NCBI GenBank assembly: GCA_037137375.1
Contig: JBAXKJ010000019.1
Location: forward strand, 56,236-120,235
DNA from: CAINVV01 sp037137375
GTDB taxonomy: Bacteria > Bacteroidota > Bacteroidia > Bacteroidales > Prolixibacteraceae
DNA length: 64,000 nt
Direction of reading: 5' to 3'
Every line of letters begins with the position of its first letter. Position 1 is the stretch's first letter. Under the pieces are notes generated by a model, which was given only the letters and a program-made list of their open reading frames with translations, ran no database searches and was not told the DNA's origin. The position numbers and the translations under genes were made by a program. Positions 45,821 through 53,580 of the stretch are shown one piece after another.

Positions 45821-47119
45821 CTACCGGAACATCCCGGCAATTTGACGTTTGATTTCTTCCGGATCCATATTCAGGGGGAAGACCTTTTCCGGTTTGAGGC
45901 TTGTAATCTGATGTTCGTTTTTGAATCTCTCTATTCCACCACCTGTTATATTTATCATTATCAATGATTTTTTATCGACAAGTCCCTCATTTACAGCCTT
46001 AATTAAGGATGCCAGTGCCACTGCTGCTGCCGGTTCGAGGTCGTTTCCCTCCAGTTCAAGAAAGTGTCCGGCCGCAATTTTAGCCTCCTCATTGGTAATA
46101 CCCAGAATGGTTCCACCGGTATCAGTCATGGCATCAAAGAGTCCGCCCTTGAGTGAGTAAGGTGGTTTTCTGTTAGACAGTACCCGGGCATTAATTTCTT
46201 CGGCTTGCTTTCTTGCAAGGTTATCGTCCATCGGAAGGATGACCGGAGAATTTTGGTCCCATGCTTCTTTAATAGGCAAAAATGGGGCATTCTGGGAAAG
46301 CATCAGTTTCATCTTATTGTTTCCATAGCGACCGTCCTCCAGGAATCTCAGATTGGCTTCCCAGGCTGCGATGGCTCCTGTCCCACTGCCAATTGCCTGA
46401 AAATAGTAATCCGGAATTTTCCCGATGGTTGAAACAGCTGATAAAACGGTAGCGCCCATCCCATCCCGGCGGGCCACATTTTTGGCTCCGCCTTCAGGAT
46501 AGAAACCGTCGAGTTCGATGGCCAGGTTTGAAAGATGAATTGCATCAAAATAGTCTCCTCCATGCTCACATGCAACAATTCTGACACAAGGATCTATCTG
46601 ACCCTCAAACCATAAGGCATCCATATTATCCAAAGGAATGGACAGCAGCAAAGGAATTTTATTATCTGAACAGACTCTTGCAAAGGCCCTGGCTGTATTT
46701 CCTGCCGAAGCCACTACCATGACACCATTTGAATTGTTTGTCCTGGCACAGACCGAATAGGCCTCACATTCCTTGAAGGTTCCAGATTTCATGAAGGCTC
46801 CCTTCTCCGGCCAGTAACCATTAAAGGTTATGTACAATTGATCCAGGCCAAGAAGTTTGGACATACCTTCGCTTTTAAAGGTTACCGGCGCTCCTGATCC
46901 ATGGAGCATTCTGCTGACTGGAAGCCAGTTTGAAAAAACGCACAGTCCTGAATTATCGGGGTTCAATTCAAATTGCTTCTTCTCATAAATGGCTCTTATC
47001 AAAGCAGGTGCATGAGAATGAGGACATTGAAGTTCCCAGTTCTTATCAGGAAATTCCGCTTCACAGCACAGAGATTTCAGATGGTATTTCGTCGGTTGGA
47101 ATTTTGTCATTTGATCCAT
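45821..47119 (-). CDS. Cysteate synthase-like PLP enzyme
   Basis: A 432-residue fold-type II PLP enzyme close to threonine synthase. The N-terminus (KYHLKSLCCEAEFPDKNWELQC) looks like a zinc-ribbon-like head followed by SHAPALIRAIY. The Schiff-base lysine should be K116 in GTFKECEA; VVASAGNTARAFA is the phosphate-side loop and the C-terminal NITGGGIERF is the PLP phosphate loop. The head and GTFKE-type motif match cysteate synthase (TIGR03844), which makes L-cysteate from O-phosphoserine and sulfite, known from Methanosarcina coenzyme M synthesis. In Bacteroidota, cysteate is a precursor of sulfonolipid (capnine) head groups, so this role fits. A threonine synthase reading cannot be fully excluded. 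Starts at 47119 or 47110. Promoter at 47139-47146. Confidence 0.78.
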   Translation of the reverse strand: MDQMTKFQPTKYHLKSLCCEAEFPDKNWELQCPHSHAPALIRAIYEKKQFELNPDNSGLCVFSNWLPVSRMLHGSGAPVTFKSEGMSKLLGLDQLYITFNGYWPEKGAFMKSGTFKECEAYSVCARTNNSNGVMVVASAGNTARAFARVCSDNKIPLLLSIPLDNMDALWFEGQIDPCVRIVACEHGGDYFDAIHLSNLAIELDGFYPEGGAKNVARRDGMGATVLSAVSTIGKIPDYYFQAIGSGTGAIAAWEANLRFLEDGRYGNNKMKLMLSQNAPFLPIKEAWDQNSPVILPMDDNLARKQAEEINARVLSNRKPPYSLKGGLFDAMTDTGGTILGITNEEAKIAAGHFLELEGNDLEPAAAVALASLIKAVNEGLVDKKSLIMINITGGGIERFKNEHQITSLKPEKVFPLNMDPEEIKRQIAGMFR

Positions 47120-47138
47120 TTTTTCTTTTTGGAAGTTT

Positions 47139-47146
47139 CAAAATTA
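47139..47146 (-). promoter_or_regulatory. -7 promoter element for the cysteate synthase-like gene
   Basis: Minus-strand TAATTTTG is an exact TAnnTTTG match 19 bases upstream of the start at 47119. A TTTG at 47162-47165 lies 15 bases upstream, slightly too near for the usual 17-23 spacing. The element lies just after the terminator of the yebC gene. Confidence 0.5.
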
Positions 47147-47162
47147 ATCGAATTATCTTAAC

Positions 47163-47196
47163 AAAAAAGCAGGGAGTATGAAAACCTCCCTGCTTT
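47163..47196 (-). terminator. Intrinsic terminator after yebC
   Basis: AGCAGGGAG (47168-47176) pairs with CTCCCTGCT (47186-47194) around a nine-base loop, with a T6 tract after it on the minus strand. It separates yebC from the cysteate synthase-like gene and its promoter. Confidence 0.8.
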
Positions 47197-47197
47197 A

Positions 47198-47219
47198 CCT
47201 AACCTAAACCTAACCTAAA
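47198..47219. repeat. Tandem 11-base CCTAACCTAAA repeat
   Basis: Two exact tandem copies of CCTAACCTAAA (47198-47208 and 47209-47219) lie between yebC and its terminator. The sequence is telomere-like in pattern (CCTAA units), followed by a related TAACC. It has no coding frame. Confidence 0.75.
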
Positions 47220-47348
47220 TAACCTTTCAAAGTGTGAAAGGGTTCGTTAAATATTTTTTATTGATCACATCAATTACACAACAATAATAATACAATTTTG
47301 GCGAAAATCCAAATATTTTGGTTCAATTAATTTGAATTCAACAAATAT

Positions 47349-48062
47349 TTATTCTTTCATGTTGTGATAAACGTTTGTAACATCCTCGTCTTCATCAAAT
47401 TTTCCTAAAAGCTTCTCAATAGCAGCCATTTGTTCCTCGTTCATTTCTTTTGTCTCAGAAGGTATTCTCTCGAAATCAGCACTTACTAGTTCAAAATTAT
47501 TCTCTTCCAGATATTTTTGAATGGGTCCGAAGGCTTCAAAATCTCCGTAGATGATGATGTTCTCATCCTCCTCAAAAATCTCCTGAACCCCAAAATCTAT
47601 CATTTCCAATTCCAGTTCCTCTATGTCAAGACCCGGTTTTCCAAGAATTTTAAACTGGCATTTGCGTTCAAACATGTAATCAACGCAACCAGTGGTACCC
47701 AGTGATCCGCCCATCTTGGTAAAGTAACTTCTCACATTGGCAACAGTACGTGTTGGATTATCCGTTGCTGTTTCAATCAGCATGGCGATACCATAAGGTC
47801 CGTAACCTTCATAAACGACCTCTTTATAGTCGGCCTGATCCTTTGAAGTAGCCTTCTTGATCGCTCTTTCAACGTTTTCCTTTGGCATACTGGCAGCCTT
47901 GGCATTCTGCATCAGGACTCTTAAGCGGGAGTTGGAAGTCGGGTCAGGTCCGCCTGTTTTGATACAAATAGCAATTTCTTTTCCAATTCTGGTAAAAGTC
48001 TTGGCCATGGCTCCCCATCGTTTCATTTTCCTGGCCTTACGGTATTCAAATGCGCGTCCCAT
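47349..48062 (-). CDS. yebC: YebC/PmpR-family regulatory protein
   Basis: A 237-residue protein of the YebC/PmpR family. The N-terminus MGRAFEYRKARKMKRWGAMAKTFTRIGKEI is the family signature, followed by NAKAASMPKENVERAIKKA and the three-domain layout. Members act as DNA-binding regulators, and recent work also ties relatives to ribosome function at proline stretches. Length is normal. It is preceded by a good Bacteroidota promoter (48090-48118) and followed by an AT-rich 187-base gap with the CCTAA repeats and a terminator. Confidence 0.94.
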   Translation of the reverse strand: MGRAFEYRKARKMKRWGAMAKTFTRIGKEIAICIKTGGPDPTSNSRLRVLMQNAKAASMPKENVERAIKKATSKDQADYKEVVYEGYGPYGIAMLIETATDNPTRTVANVRSYFTKMGGSLGTTGCVDYMFERKCQFKILGKPGLDIEELELEMIDFGVQEIFEEDENIIIYGDFEAFGPIQKYLEENNFELVSADFERIPSETKEMNEEQMAAIEKLLGKFDEDEDVTNVYHNMKE

Positions 48063-48089
48063 ATTTTTTGTACTATGATTTTAGGTTTG

Positions 48090-48118
48090 CAAATTTAATG
48101 CATTTTGACAATATCAAA
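48090..48118 (-). promoter_or_regulatory. Promoter of yebC
   Basis: On the minus strand TTTG (48115-48118), a 17-base spacer and TAAATTTG (48090-48097) match both halves of the Bacteroidota promoter. The start codon at 48062 is 27 bases downstream. Confidence 0.6.
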
Positions 48119-48147
48119 ACCCGCGAAACTGCGAATGTTTATCCTAT

Positions 48148-48891
48148 CTAAGAATTTATTTGCTGAATGTTGTATTTAATAACATCTAACAGGGTTACAG
48201 TATGATGCATGCCGGGAAAATTCAATAATTTTTTATAACCCGCTTCTGTTTTGATTGTTTTCAATGGCAAACCTACCGGATTATGTTCATTATCCAGTAT
48301 CATGCCGGCGTTTGTTTTTGCCATCCTGTTAAGATCACCAGCTTCGAGTGGGGCGGGTCCAAAGACTCCGGCAATCTCAAATCCCATCTCTTTTGCGATG
48401 GATTGTTGGAAAAAATTGACGATTACAGGGGTGGAATTGAGTCCTGATTTATCGAATTGCAATTTTGCCTCTATCATCAAATGTCGTATCGAGTCAATAT
48501 TTTGAAGTGCAACCTTCTCGGTACCTAACTTTTGTGCTATATCCATCACAGACTTTTCGATGGTAGCCATGCTGTAATCGGTTTCTATTTTCAGAAGCAC
48601 CTCCTTTTTCAGGTCCATGCCTGATTGCAGTCTTTTCACCATCGTTTCATAACCGGCAAAAATTATCAGCCTGGAGTGCATAACTAAAGAAATATCGGCT
48701 GCCCTCAGTTCATATTCAGATGGATGTTCCATCTCGAGGGGTGCCAGGATTATCACATTTTTTGCTCCCGCCGCTCTGGCGAATGCACCAGTCCAGGAAT
48801 TGGTTGCCACTACCGTGAAATTGTTTTTTACGGGTTCGCTGCATTTGGCAAAAAGCAACAGGAATGCTATTATTAGAGTAAATATTTTCAT
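48148..48891 (-). CDS. TroA/ZnuA-like metal-binding lipoprotein, divergent
   Basis: A 247-residue periplasmic binding protein for the ABC importer encoded upstream. A lipoprotein signal (MKIFTLIIAFLLLFAKC) anchors it. The fold is that of the ZnuA/TroA family (cluster A-I), but the metal site is altered: the first histidine is kept in MEHPSEYEL, the middle histidine is replaced in VIVNFFQQS (asparagine where ZnuA has FHDAY-type histidine), and other histidines appear at NEHNPVG and PGMHHTVT. Metal identity (Zn, Mn, Fe or other) cannot be told. It overlaps the permease gene by four bases, last of the four-gene operon. Confidence 0.82.
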   Translation of the reverse strand: MKIFTLIIAFLLLFAKCSEPVKNNFTVVATNSWTGAFARAAGAKNVIILAPLEMEHPSEYELRAADISLVMHSRLIIFAGYETMVKRLQSGMDLKKEVLLKIETDYSMATIEKSVMDIAQKLGTEKVALQNIDSIRHLMIEAKLQFDKSGLNSTPVIVNFFQQSIAKEMGFEIAGVFGPAPLEAGDLNRMAKTNAGMILDNEHNPVGLPLKTIKTEAGYKKLLNFPGMHHTVTLLDVIKYNIQQINS

Positions 48892-49685
48892 TTTTTACGG
48901 ATTATGATCAATACTAGGAATACCAGAGATGCTAATACAGCGATCGTTGAACTGGCAGGTAATTCGAAAAGTAAAGAAAGAAGGAATCCAGCTGTAGCAA
49001 ACAATCCGCCCCAGAAAGAGGCCCAAAGAACCATTCCCTTATAACTTTTAGCATGATAGGAGGCAATCAGCGCGGGTAATAATAAGAGTGCGTCAAGAAG
49101 CAGTGCTCCAATGAGTTTCATGGCTGCTGCGACTGTAACAGCAGTAATAAGGATGATGGCATAATAAAATCCGGGTTCGTTCACGCCTGAAGTCCTGGCA
49201 ATATCGATATCGAAAAATACGGCTCTGAGTTGATGCCTGAAGATGGCCTGAAAAAGAATCAACAGCACAGAAAATACCAGTGTTCCTACAAATTCAAATC
49301 CATTCAGCGTATACAGACTTCCCCACATCAGACTCAGCGTGTCTTTGGCTGGAACCTGGAAACGATAGATAACAATAAAGGCCAACGAGATGGAGACAAC
49401 CATGAAGAACGCACTCAGCTGACCAGGGTCTGTTTGTAGTGAACGCGACATTCTGGTCATCAATAAAACCAGTAACAGGTTGATTACTAAAGTGCCGGCG
49501 AAAGGATTGACCTCCATGGCCAGAGAAATGGCCCCACCAAGAATGGCGCCATGCATGAGCATGAACCGCAATGGCAGCAGATTCATCCGCAACAGGTAAA
49601 CTCCGGTGATTGGAAAGGCGATTCCGGTTAAGATAAGAACGATAAAACCCTTTAAAACAGGTGTGTAGCTAAGCGTTTCTAACAT
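48888..49685 (-). CDS. Metal ABC transporter permease (ZnuB-like)
   Basis: A 265-residue inner membrane permease with about eight to nine transmembrane helices, ABC-3 type. The segments ITGVYLLRMNLLPLRFMLMHGAILGG and AAMKLIGALLLDALLLLPALIASY are the family core. It should form a dimer with the ATPase to import a metal ion delivered by the lipoprotein. It overlaps the ATPase gene by seven bases and the lipoprotein gene by four, so translation is coupled. A long hydrophobic N-terminus gives the first helix. Family sure, metal unknown. Confidence 0.9.
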   Translation of the reverse strand: MLETLSYTPVLKGFIVLILTGIAFPITGVYLLRMNLLPLRFMLMHGAILGGAISLAMEVNPFAGTLVINLLLVLLMTRMSRSLQTDPGQLSAFFMVVSISLAFIVIYRFQVPAKDTLSLMWGSLYTLNGFEFVGTLVFSVLLILFQAIFRHQLRAVFFDIDIARTSGVNEPGFYYAIILITAVTVAAAMKLIGALLLDALLLLPALIASYHAKSYKGMVLWASFWGGLFATAGFLLSLLFELPASSTIAVLASLVFLVLIIIRKK

Positions 49686-50716
49686 AGCTTTCCCTTTTTA
49701 ATCGTTTTTACGGGCCAGTTCAGCTTTTCTACCCATTGAGAATCGTGCGATACCAGCAGCATGGTTGGAGCATCAGTTCTGCTGAGTTCAACTAATAAGG
49801 TGGCCAGATCATCCTTACCATGATCGTCCAGGTAAGAAGTCGGCTCGTCCAGCAGCAACAGACGGGCATTCTGACACAAGCACCTTGCCAGTGAAACACG
49901 TTGTTTTTCACCGCCTGAAAGCTGATGAAACAATTGATGCTGAAGGTGAAAACATCCTGTTTTTCGCATGGATAATTCCACCTGGTAATCCCTTTCGCTA
50001 TCTGAAATATTTTTAGCGCAAACGCCAATCGCCACTACTTCGGCTGCAGTGATCGGAAAATTATTTTTAATGGTTTCCTGGTTAAGGTAACCTGTTTGTG
50101 CGCGGTTTTTACTCCAGTTGGCACTGCCAACAAGTTCATCCCCAATTAATATGGTTCCATTTTCGATCTTGTTCAGTCCAAGAATTGCGCGCAATAAGGT
50201 AGTCTTTCCGCTTCCGTTCTCCCCCTGAATAATCAATTGTTCTCCCCGTCCTATCTCAAGATCCAGATGATCTAAAACTTGTTTTCCGCCTATTGATACT
50301 GTCAGTGAATTGATTTTCAGAGTTGTACCCTGCACTTTTCCCGCTCTCTTCCTCAGAAAAAGGTAAGTATCTTCCATGCTCATCTTCTCTGTGATCAGGT
50401 CTTCGGTCCGGCATTGTATATGATCCACCATCTGATCGAAGGTGAATTTTACACCATGTTGTTCGAATACAGGCACCGCTCGCTCGCTTAAAAGATCGAT
50501 GTGGCAATTACGTATTCCAAGCCTGACAATCAGGGCAGCCGCGGCTTTACCCGCAATTTTATCACGTAGGAATAGCTCTGCAGCAGGGATAACCGACTGT
50601 TTTAGAAAAGCCTCTACCTCAAAGAGCGGATAGAGCCAGTGCTCGTCGCTCGTAAAGATCTGCTGGTTATTATGGTATAGTATGAGTGAGTGTTCCAAGC
50701 GAAAAAATTTGATCAA
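49679..50716 (-). CDS. DUF1893-ABC ATPase fusion
   Basis: A 345-residue protein with two domains. Residues ~8-115 match DUF1893 (the TM1506-like, cytidine-deaminase-like fold): LILYHNNQQIFTS, RDKIAGKAAAALIVRLGI, and CRTEDLITEKMSMED resembles the CPME-type end of the family. Residues ~132-345 are a metal-type ABC ATPase: Walker A GENGSGKT (165-172), signature LSGGEKQRVSLA, Walker B LLLLDEPTSYLD, and H-loop VSHDS. The fused part is not usual in ZnuC-type ATPases. It overlaps the symporter gene by four bases and the permease by seven. The role of DUF1893 is not known; sensing or regulation of transport is possible but unsupported. Confidence 0.85.
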   Translation of the reverse strand: MIKFFRLEHSLILYHNNQQIFTSDEHWLYPLFEVEAFLKQSVIPAAELFLRDKIAGKAAAALIVRLGIRNCHIDLLSERAVPVFEQHGVKFTFDQMVDHIQCRTEDLITEKMSMEDTYLFLRKRAGKVQGTTLKINSLTVSIGGKQVLDHLDLEIGRGEQLIIQGENGSGKTTLLRAILGLNKIENGTILIGDELVGSANWSKNRAQTGYLNQETIKNNFPITAAEVVAIGVCAKNISDSERDYQVELSMRKTGCFHLQHQLFHQLSGGEKQRVSLARCLCQNARLLLLDEPTSYLDDHGKDDLATLLVELSRTDAPTMLLVSHDSQWVEKLNWPVKTIKKGKLC

Positions 50717-52098
50717 AAGTATCTTTTTTGTCCGAGATTTCTATTTTTTACTTGCCATTTTCCTCCGGGGAAAAGTAACATCCCATTCAGGATAAATGCG
50801 AACAGAATCAACAGATTACCAACCATTGGATCGACATATATGCTTATTATTTTTCCGGTCAGGGCTGTCAGTCCGCCAAGAATCATGGCAAGATTGCTTT
50901 GCAGCCTGTTATTTCTGAATCCGACCAGACCGGCCAAAACCGGAAGAATGAAGGCACCGGAAAAAAAGGTGAGCGCAATTAAAAGTGATTGAACGATAGA
51001 AGTTACCTTGAGTGACAGCAGGATACTAAGGAGTCCGATGATGAACATAATCAGTTTGGTCAGGCGTATGGAGGCCTTTGAATCAAGGTCTTCCCTGATA
51101 ATATTGGTAACAATTACGGAGGAAGTAAGTAACGTGGTTGAAGCCGAAGACATCACCGCTGAGAGGATGGCAGCCACCAGGAGGCCTATCCCCCATTCAG
51201 GTAAGACATGGGACATTACGGATATCAACGAGGAACCCTGTTTAAAATCAAAATCAGGGTACTGTCTGGCTGCAAAAATGCCCACATAGGTGATTAAGAA
51301 GGCAAAAGGAATTAATATCAAGGCGGTATAAAGAACACTTTTTCTCGCAACCTTCTCATTACTGGCACAATACAATCTGGTATAGATATCAGGACCTACC
51401 AGGAAAGTCGTGGAATAGGTCAGAAAAAGCACAAACAGATCCATTGGATGAAAGCTTGGATTAAATGGAAACGTCTTTTTTGGAGCTATTGCCTCTTTCT
51501 GTGAAACGCCAAAATAGAGATAAACCGCCACAGCCATTATGCCCAAAATAATGATAATAGCCTGTGATACATCAGTTTTAATGACGGAAACCTGTCCGCC
51601 GATGGCAGTATAGAAAATAAACAGCAGGCCGATACCCCAGACCGATGTTTCGTAGGATAATCCAAAAAAGCTGTTCATCACCTTGGCGCCACCGATGATT
51701 TGTGCTCCAATTACGCCAATCCAGGCGATCGGAATTACCAACGAGGCGATTATTTTGGCTTCTTTTCCATATTGATCACCAATCAGTTGCGGGAGGGTAT
51801 ATTTTCCGTAACGTTTCACCAAAGGAGCAACAAAGAGCAGCATCAGCAGGCCGATAGCCCCTGACAACAGGAACCAGGAGGCGGCCCATCCCTGTGTAAA
51901 AGCCAGATCGCAGCTACCCAGGATGGCTGAACTTCCAATGATAGTCGCCAAAAGAGAACCCGTTATCTGCCAGATATTTCCCTTGTTGCCGGCCACCAGA
52001 TAATCACCTGCATGACGGATCTTTTGGGATGAATAAATTCCAATTCCGATCATCAGGAGCAGGTAGGCAATAAGAATAATGTATTTTGACACAGACAA
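50713..52098 (-). CDS. Sodium:solute symporter family transporter
   Basis: A 461-residue inner membrane protein with about twelve to thirteen helices, of the SSF family (as in PutP, SGLT). The first helix and the segment GDYLVAGNKGNIWQITGSLLATIIGSSAILG are typical. The substrate (sugar, amino acid, vitamin or organic ion) cannot be read out. It is the first gene of the operon: the next gene overlaps it by four bases (ATGA-type). Upstream is a promoter-like TATTTTTA (one mismatch) with a TTTG 18 bases before it. Putting an SSF carrier at the head of a metal-type ABC operon is unusual. Confidence 0.85.
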   Translation of the reverse strand: MSVSKYIILIAYLLLMIGIGIYSSQKIRHAGDYLVAGNKGNIWQITGSLLATIIGSSAILGSCDLAFTQGWAASWFLLSGAIGLLMLLFVAPLVKRYGKYTLPQLIGDQYGKEAKIIASLVIPIAWIGVIGAQIIGGAKVMNSFFGLSYETSVWGIGLLFIFYTAIGGQVSVIKTDVSQAIIIILGIMAVAVYLYFGVSQKEAIAPKKTFPFNPSFHPMDLFVLFLTYSTTFLVGPDIYTRLYCASNEKVARKSVLYTALILIPFAFLITYVGIFAARQYPDFDFKQGSSLISVMSHVLPEWGIGLLVAAILSAVMSSASTTLLTSSVIVTNIIREDLDSKASIRLTKLIMFIIGLLSILLSLKVTSIVQSLLIALTFFSGAFILPVLAGLVGFRNNRLQSNLAMILGGLTALTGKIISIYVDPMVGNLLILFAFILNGMLLFPGGKWQVKNRNLGQKRYF

Positions 52099-52271
52099 TT
52101 ATTAAATGGAAATTTCCGATTGTAAAAATAGACAACATTATGGTTTGGCAAAAGTGACCGTTTTGAGATTATTACCTTCCCCGGAAGGGTAAAAACAATA
52201 CAAAGGGTGATAATTATTAGGATTTAGAGTTCGGGAAATTTGTTACTTTGTATCAAAGAAATCAAAGAATC

Positions 52272-53303
52272 ATGAAAGCAATCAGAAAGAGTCTGCCGCA
52301 GAAGGGTTTATGGATGGAAGATGTTCCGATTCCTGAACCAGGAGTTAATGAAGTGCTTGTAAAAATCAGTAAATCTGCTGTTTGTGGGACAGATTTGCAT
52401 ATCTATAAATGGGATGCCTGGGCGCAAAAGACCATTAAGACACCCATGACCATTGGCCATGAATATGTAGGGAAAGTCGTCAAAATTGGTGAAGAAGTTA
52501 CGAAGGTAAGCCTCGGTGAGCGGGTGACTGTTGAAGGGCATATTGCATGCGGTTTCTGCCGGAATTGCCGTCGGGGAAGAAGGCATATCTGTGATCACAC
52601 CGTTGGAATTGGGGTTAACCGCGACGGAGGGTTCGCCGAATATGTCGCCGTGCCTGCTGAGAATGTGCTTCACATTGATTCCCGGATTCCGGATGAGATA
52701 GTTTCCATCATGGATCCGCTTGGTAATGCTACACATACAGCGCTTTCCTTTCCGCTGATCGGCGAAGACGTGCTGGTTACGGGAGCAGGAGGCCCAATCG
52801 GCTGCATGGCGATCGCTATTTGTAAGTTTGTGGGAGCGCGGAATGTGGTAGGGTCGGAAGTGAGCCCTTACAGACGGGATTTAGCCAGAAAGATGGGTGC
52901 TACGCTGGTGATTGATCCGTTAAAAGAAGATATTTCGGAGGCCATGAAACAAGTCGGCATGGTGGCTGGTTTCGATATTGGGCTGGAGGTTTCCGGATCG
53001 CCTGTTGCCTTTGATAGTATGATTAAATCTATGTACAACGGAGGTAAGATTTCTTTGCTTGGAATTTTACCTGATACTACACAGATTGAATGGGACAAGG
53101 TTATCTTCAAAGGCCTGACGCTTAAGGGAATATATGGCCGTGAGATGTATGAGACCTGGTATAAGATGGAGAAAATGTTGCTTTCCGGATTGAATATTGC
53201 GCCTGTGATTACGCATCGTTTTCATTATACGGAATTTCAGAAGGCCTTCGAGATCATGGAGGAGGGAAATTGTGGAAAAATAATATTAGACTGGGAAAAT
53301 TAA
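52272..53303 (+). CDS. tdh: L-threonine 3-dehydrogenase
   Basis: A 343-residue zinc medium-chain dehydrogenase that oxidises L-threonine to 2-amino-3-ketobutyrate. The catalytic zinc ligands C38, H63 and E64 and the structural zinc cysteines C93, C96, C99 and C107 sit exactly where they are in the E. coli enzyme. The NAD motif VTGAGGPIGCMA follows near residue 176. Length is typical (341-343). The open frame begins at 52248, but ATG at 52272 is preferred because it gives the normal N-terminus (MKAIRKSLPQKGLW). The partner 2-amino-3-ketobutyrate CoA ligase (kbl) is not beside it. A tRNA-Thr gene follows by 23 bases, by chance or as a marker. Confidence 0.95.
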   Translation: MKAIRKSLPQKGLWMEDVPIPEPGVNEVLVKISKSAVCGTDLHIYKWDAWAQKTIKTPMTIGHEYVGKVVKIGEEVTKVSLGERVTVEGHIACGFCRNCRRGRRHICDHTVGIGVNRDGGFAEYVAVPAENVLHIDSRIPDEIVSIMDPLGNATHTALSFPLIGEDVLVTGAGGPIGCMAIAICKFVGARNVVGSEVSPYRRDLARKMGATLVIDPLKEDISEAMKQVGMVAGFDIGLEVSGSPVAFDSMIKSMYNGGKISLLGILPDTTQIEWDKVIFKGLTLKGIYGREMYETWYKMEKMLLSGLNIAPVITHRFHYTEFQKAFEIMEEGNCGKIILDWEN

Positions 53304-53308
53304 TTTAC

Positions 53309-53316
53309 TATTTTTG
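53309..53316 (+). promoter_or_regulatory. -7 promoter element for tRNA-Thr
   Basis: TATTTTTG is an exact TAnnTTTG match ending 10 bases before the first base of the tRNA, the right distance for a tRNA promoter. Confidence 0.6.
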
Positions 53317-53326
53317 CGGTCTGTTT

Positions 53327-53402
53327 GCCACTTTAGCTCAGTTGGTAGAGCAGCTCATTCGTAATGAGCAGGTCGGGGGTTCGAGTCCCCCAATTGGCTC
53401 CA
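53327..53402 (+). tRNA. tRNA-Thr (anticodon CGU) with encoded CCA
   Basis: A 76-base cloverleaf can be folded by hand: acceptor 1-7 GCCACTT, D arm GCTC/GAGC, anticodon stem GCTCA/TGAGC with loop TTCGTAA (anticodon CGU, reads ACG), T arm GGGGG/CCCCC with loop TTCGAGT, acceptor 3' strand AATTGGC, discriminator T, and CCA at 53400-53402. All stems pair except position 5:68, a C-U mismatch in the acceptor stem. Such 3' tRNA ends are frequent integrase targets. The short repeats that follow and the HicBA module support that here, but no repeat of the tRNA end is seen downstream. Confidence 0.95.
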
Positions 53403-53580
53403 GCGTAAATCAATGAAAATCAGGGGAGTACAGAAGGTTTAAACCGGAAGTGTTCCTCTTTTTTTGCGATAAAATTGCTAAATGTTGCTAATAATTGCTT
53501 AAATTTGTTGTGGAAACTTGTCCAAAACTTGTCCGAAAATATCAAATAAGAATAACAGATTTTGGTAATTCAGAGCGTTA
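53403..53580. other. Gap after tRNA-Thr with phased short repeats
   Basis: 178 bases without a confident gene. It contains three TTGCTA-type units at 10-base spacing (53475-53480, 53485-53490, 53495-53500, the last as TTGCTT) and two AAACTTGTCC units at 11-base spacing (53514-53523, 53525-53534). These repeats fit protein-binding arrays such as integrase arm sites or operators. Reading frames across it are short and not convincing. Confidence 0.55.

Noticed and set aside
53403..53580. Integrase gene remnant after tRNA-Thr
   Set aside because: Frames such as VETCPKLVRKYQIRI have a coding look but cannot be tied to a recombinase from this sequence.
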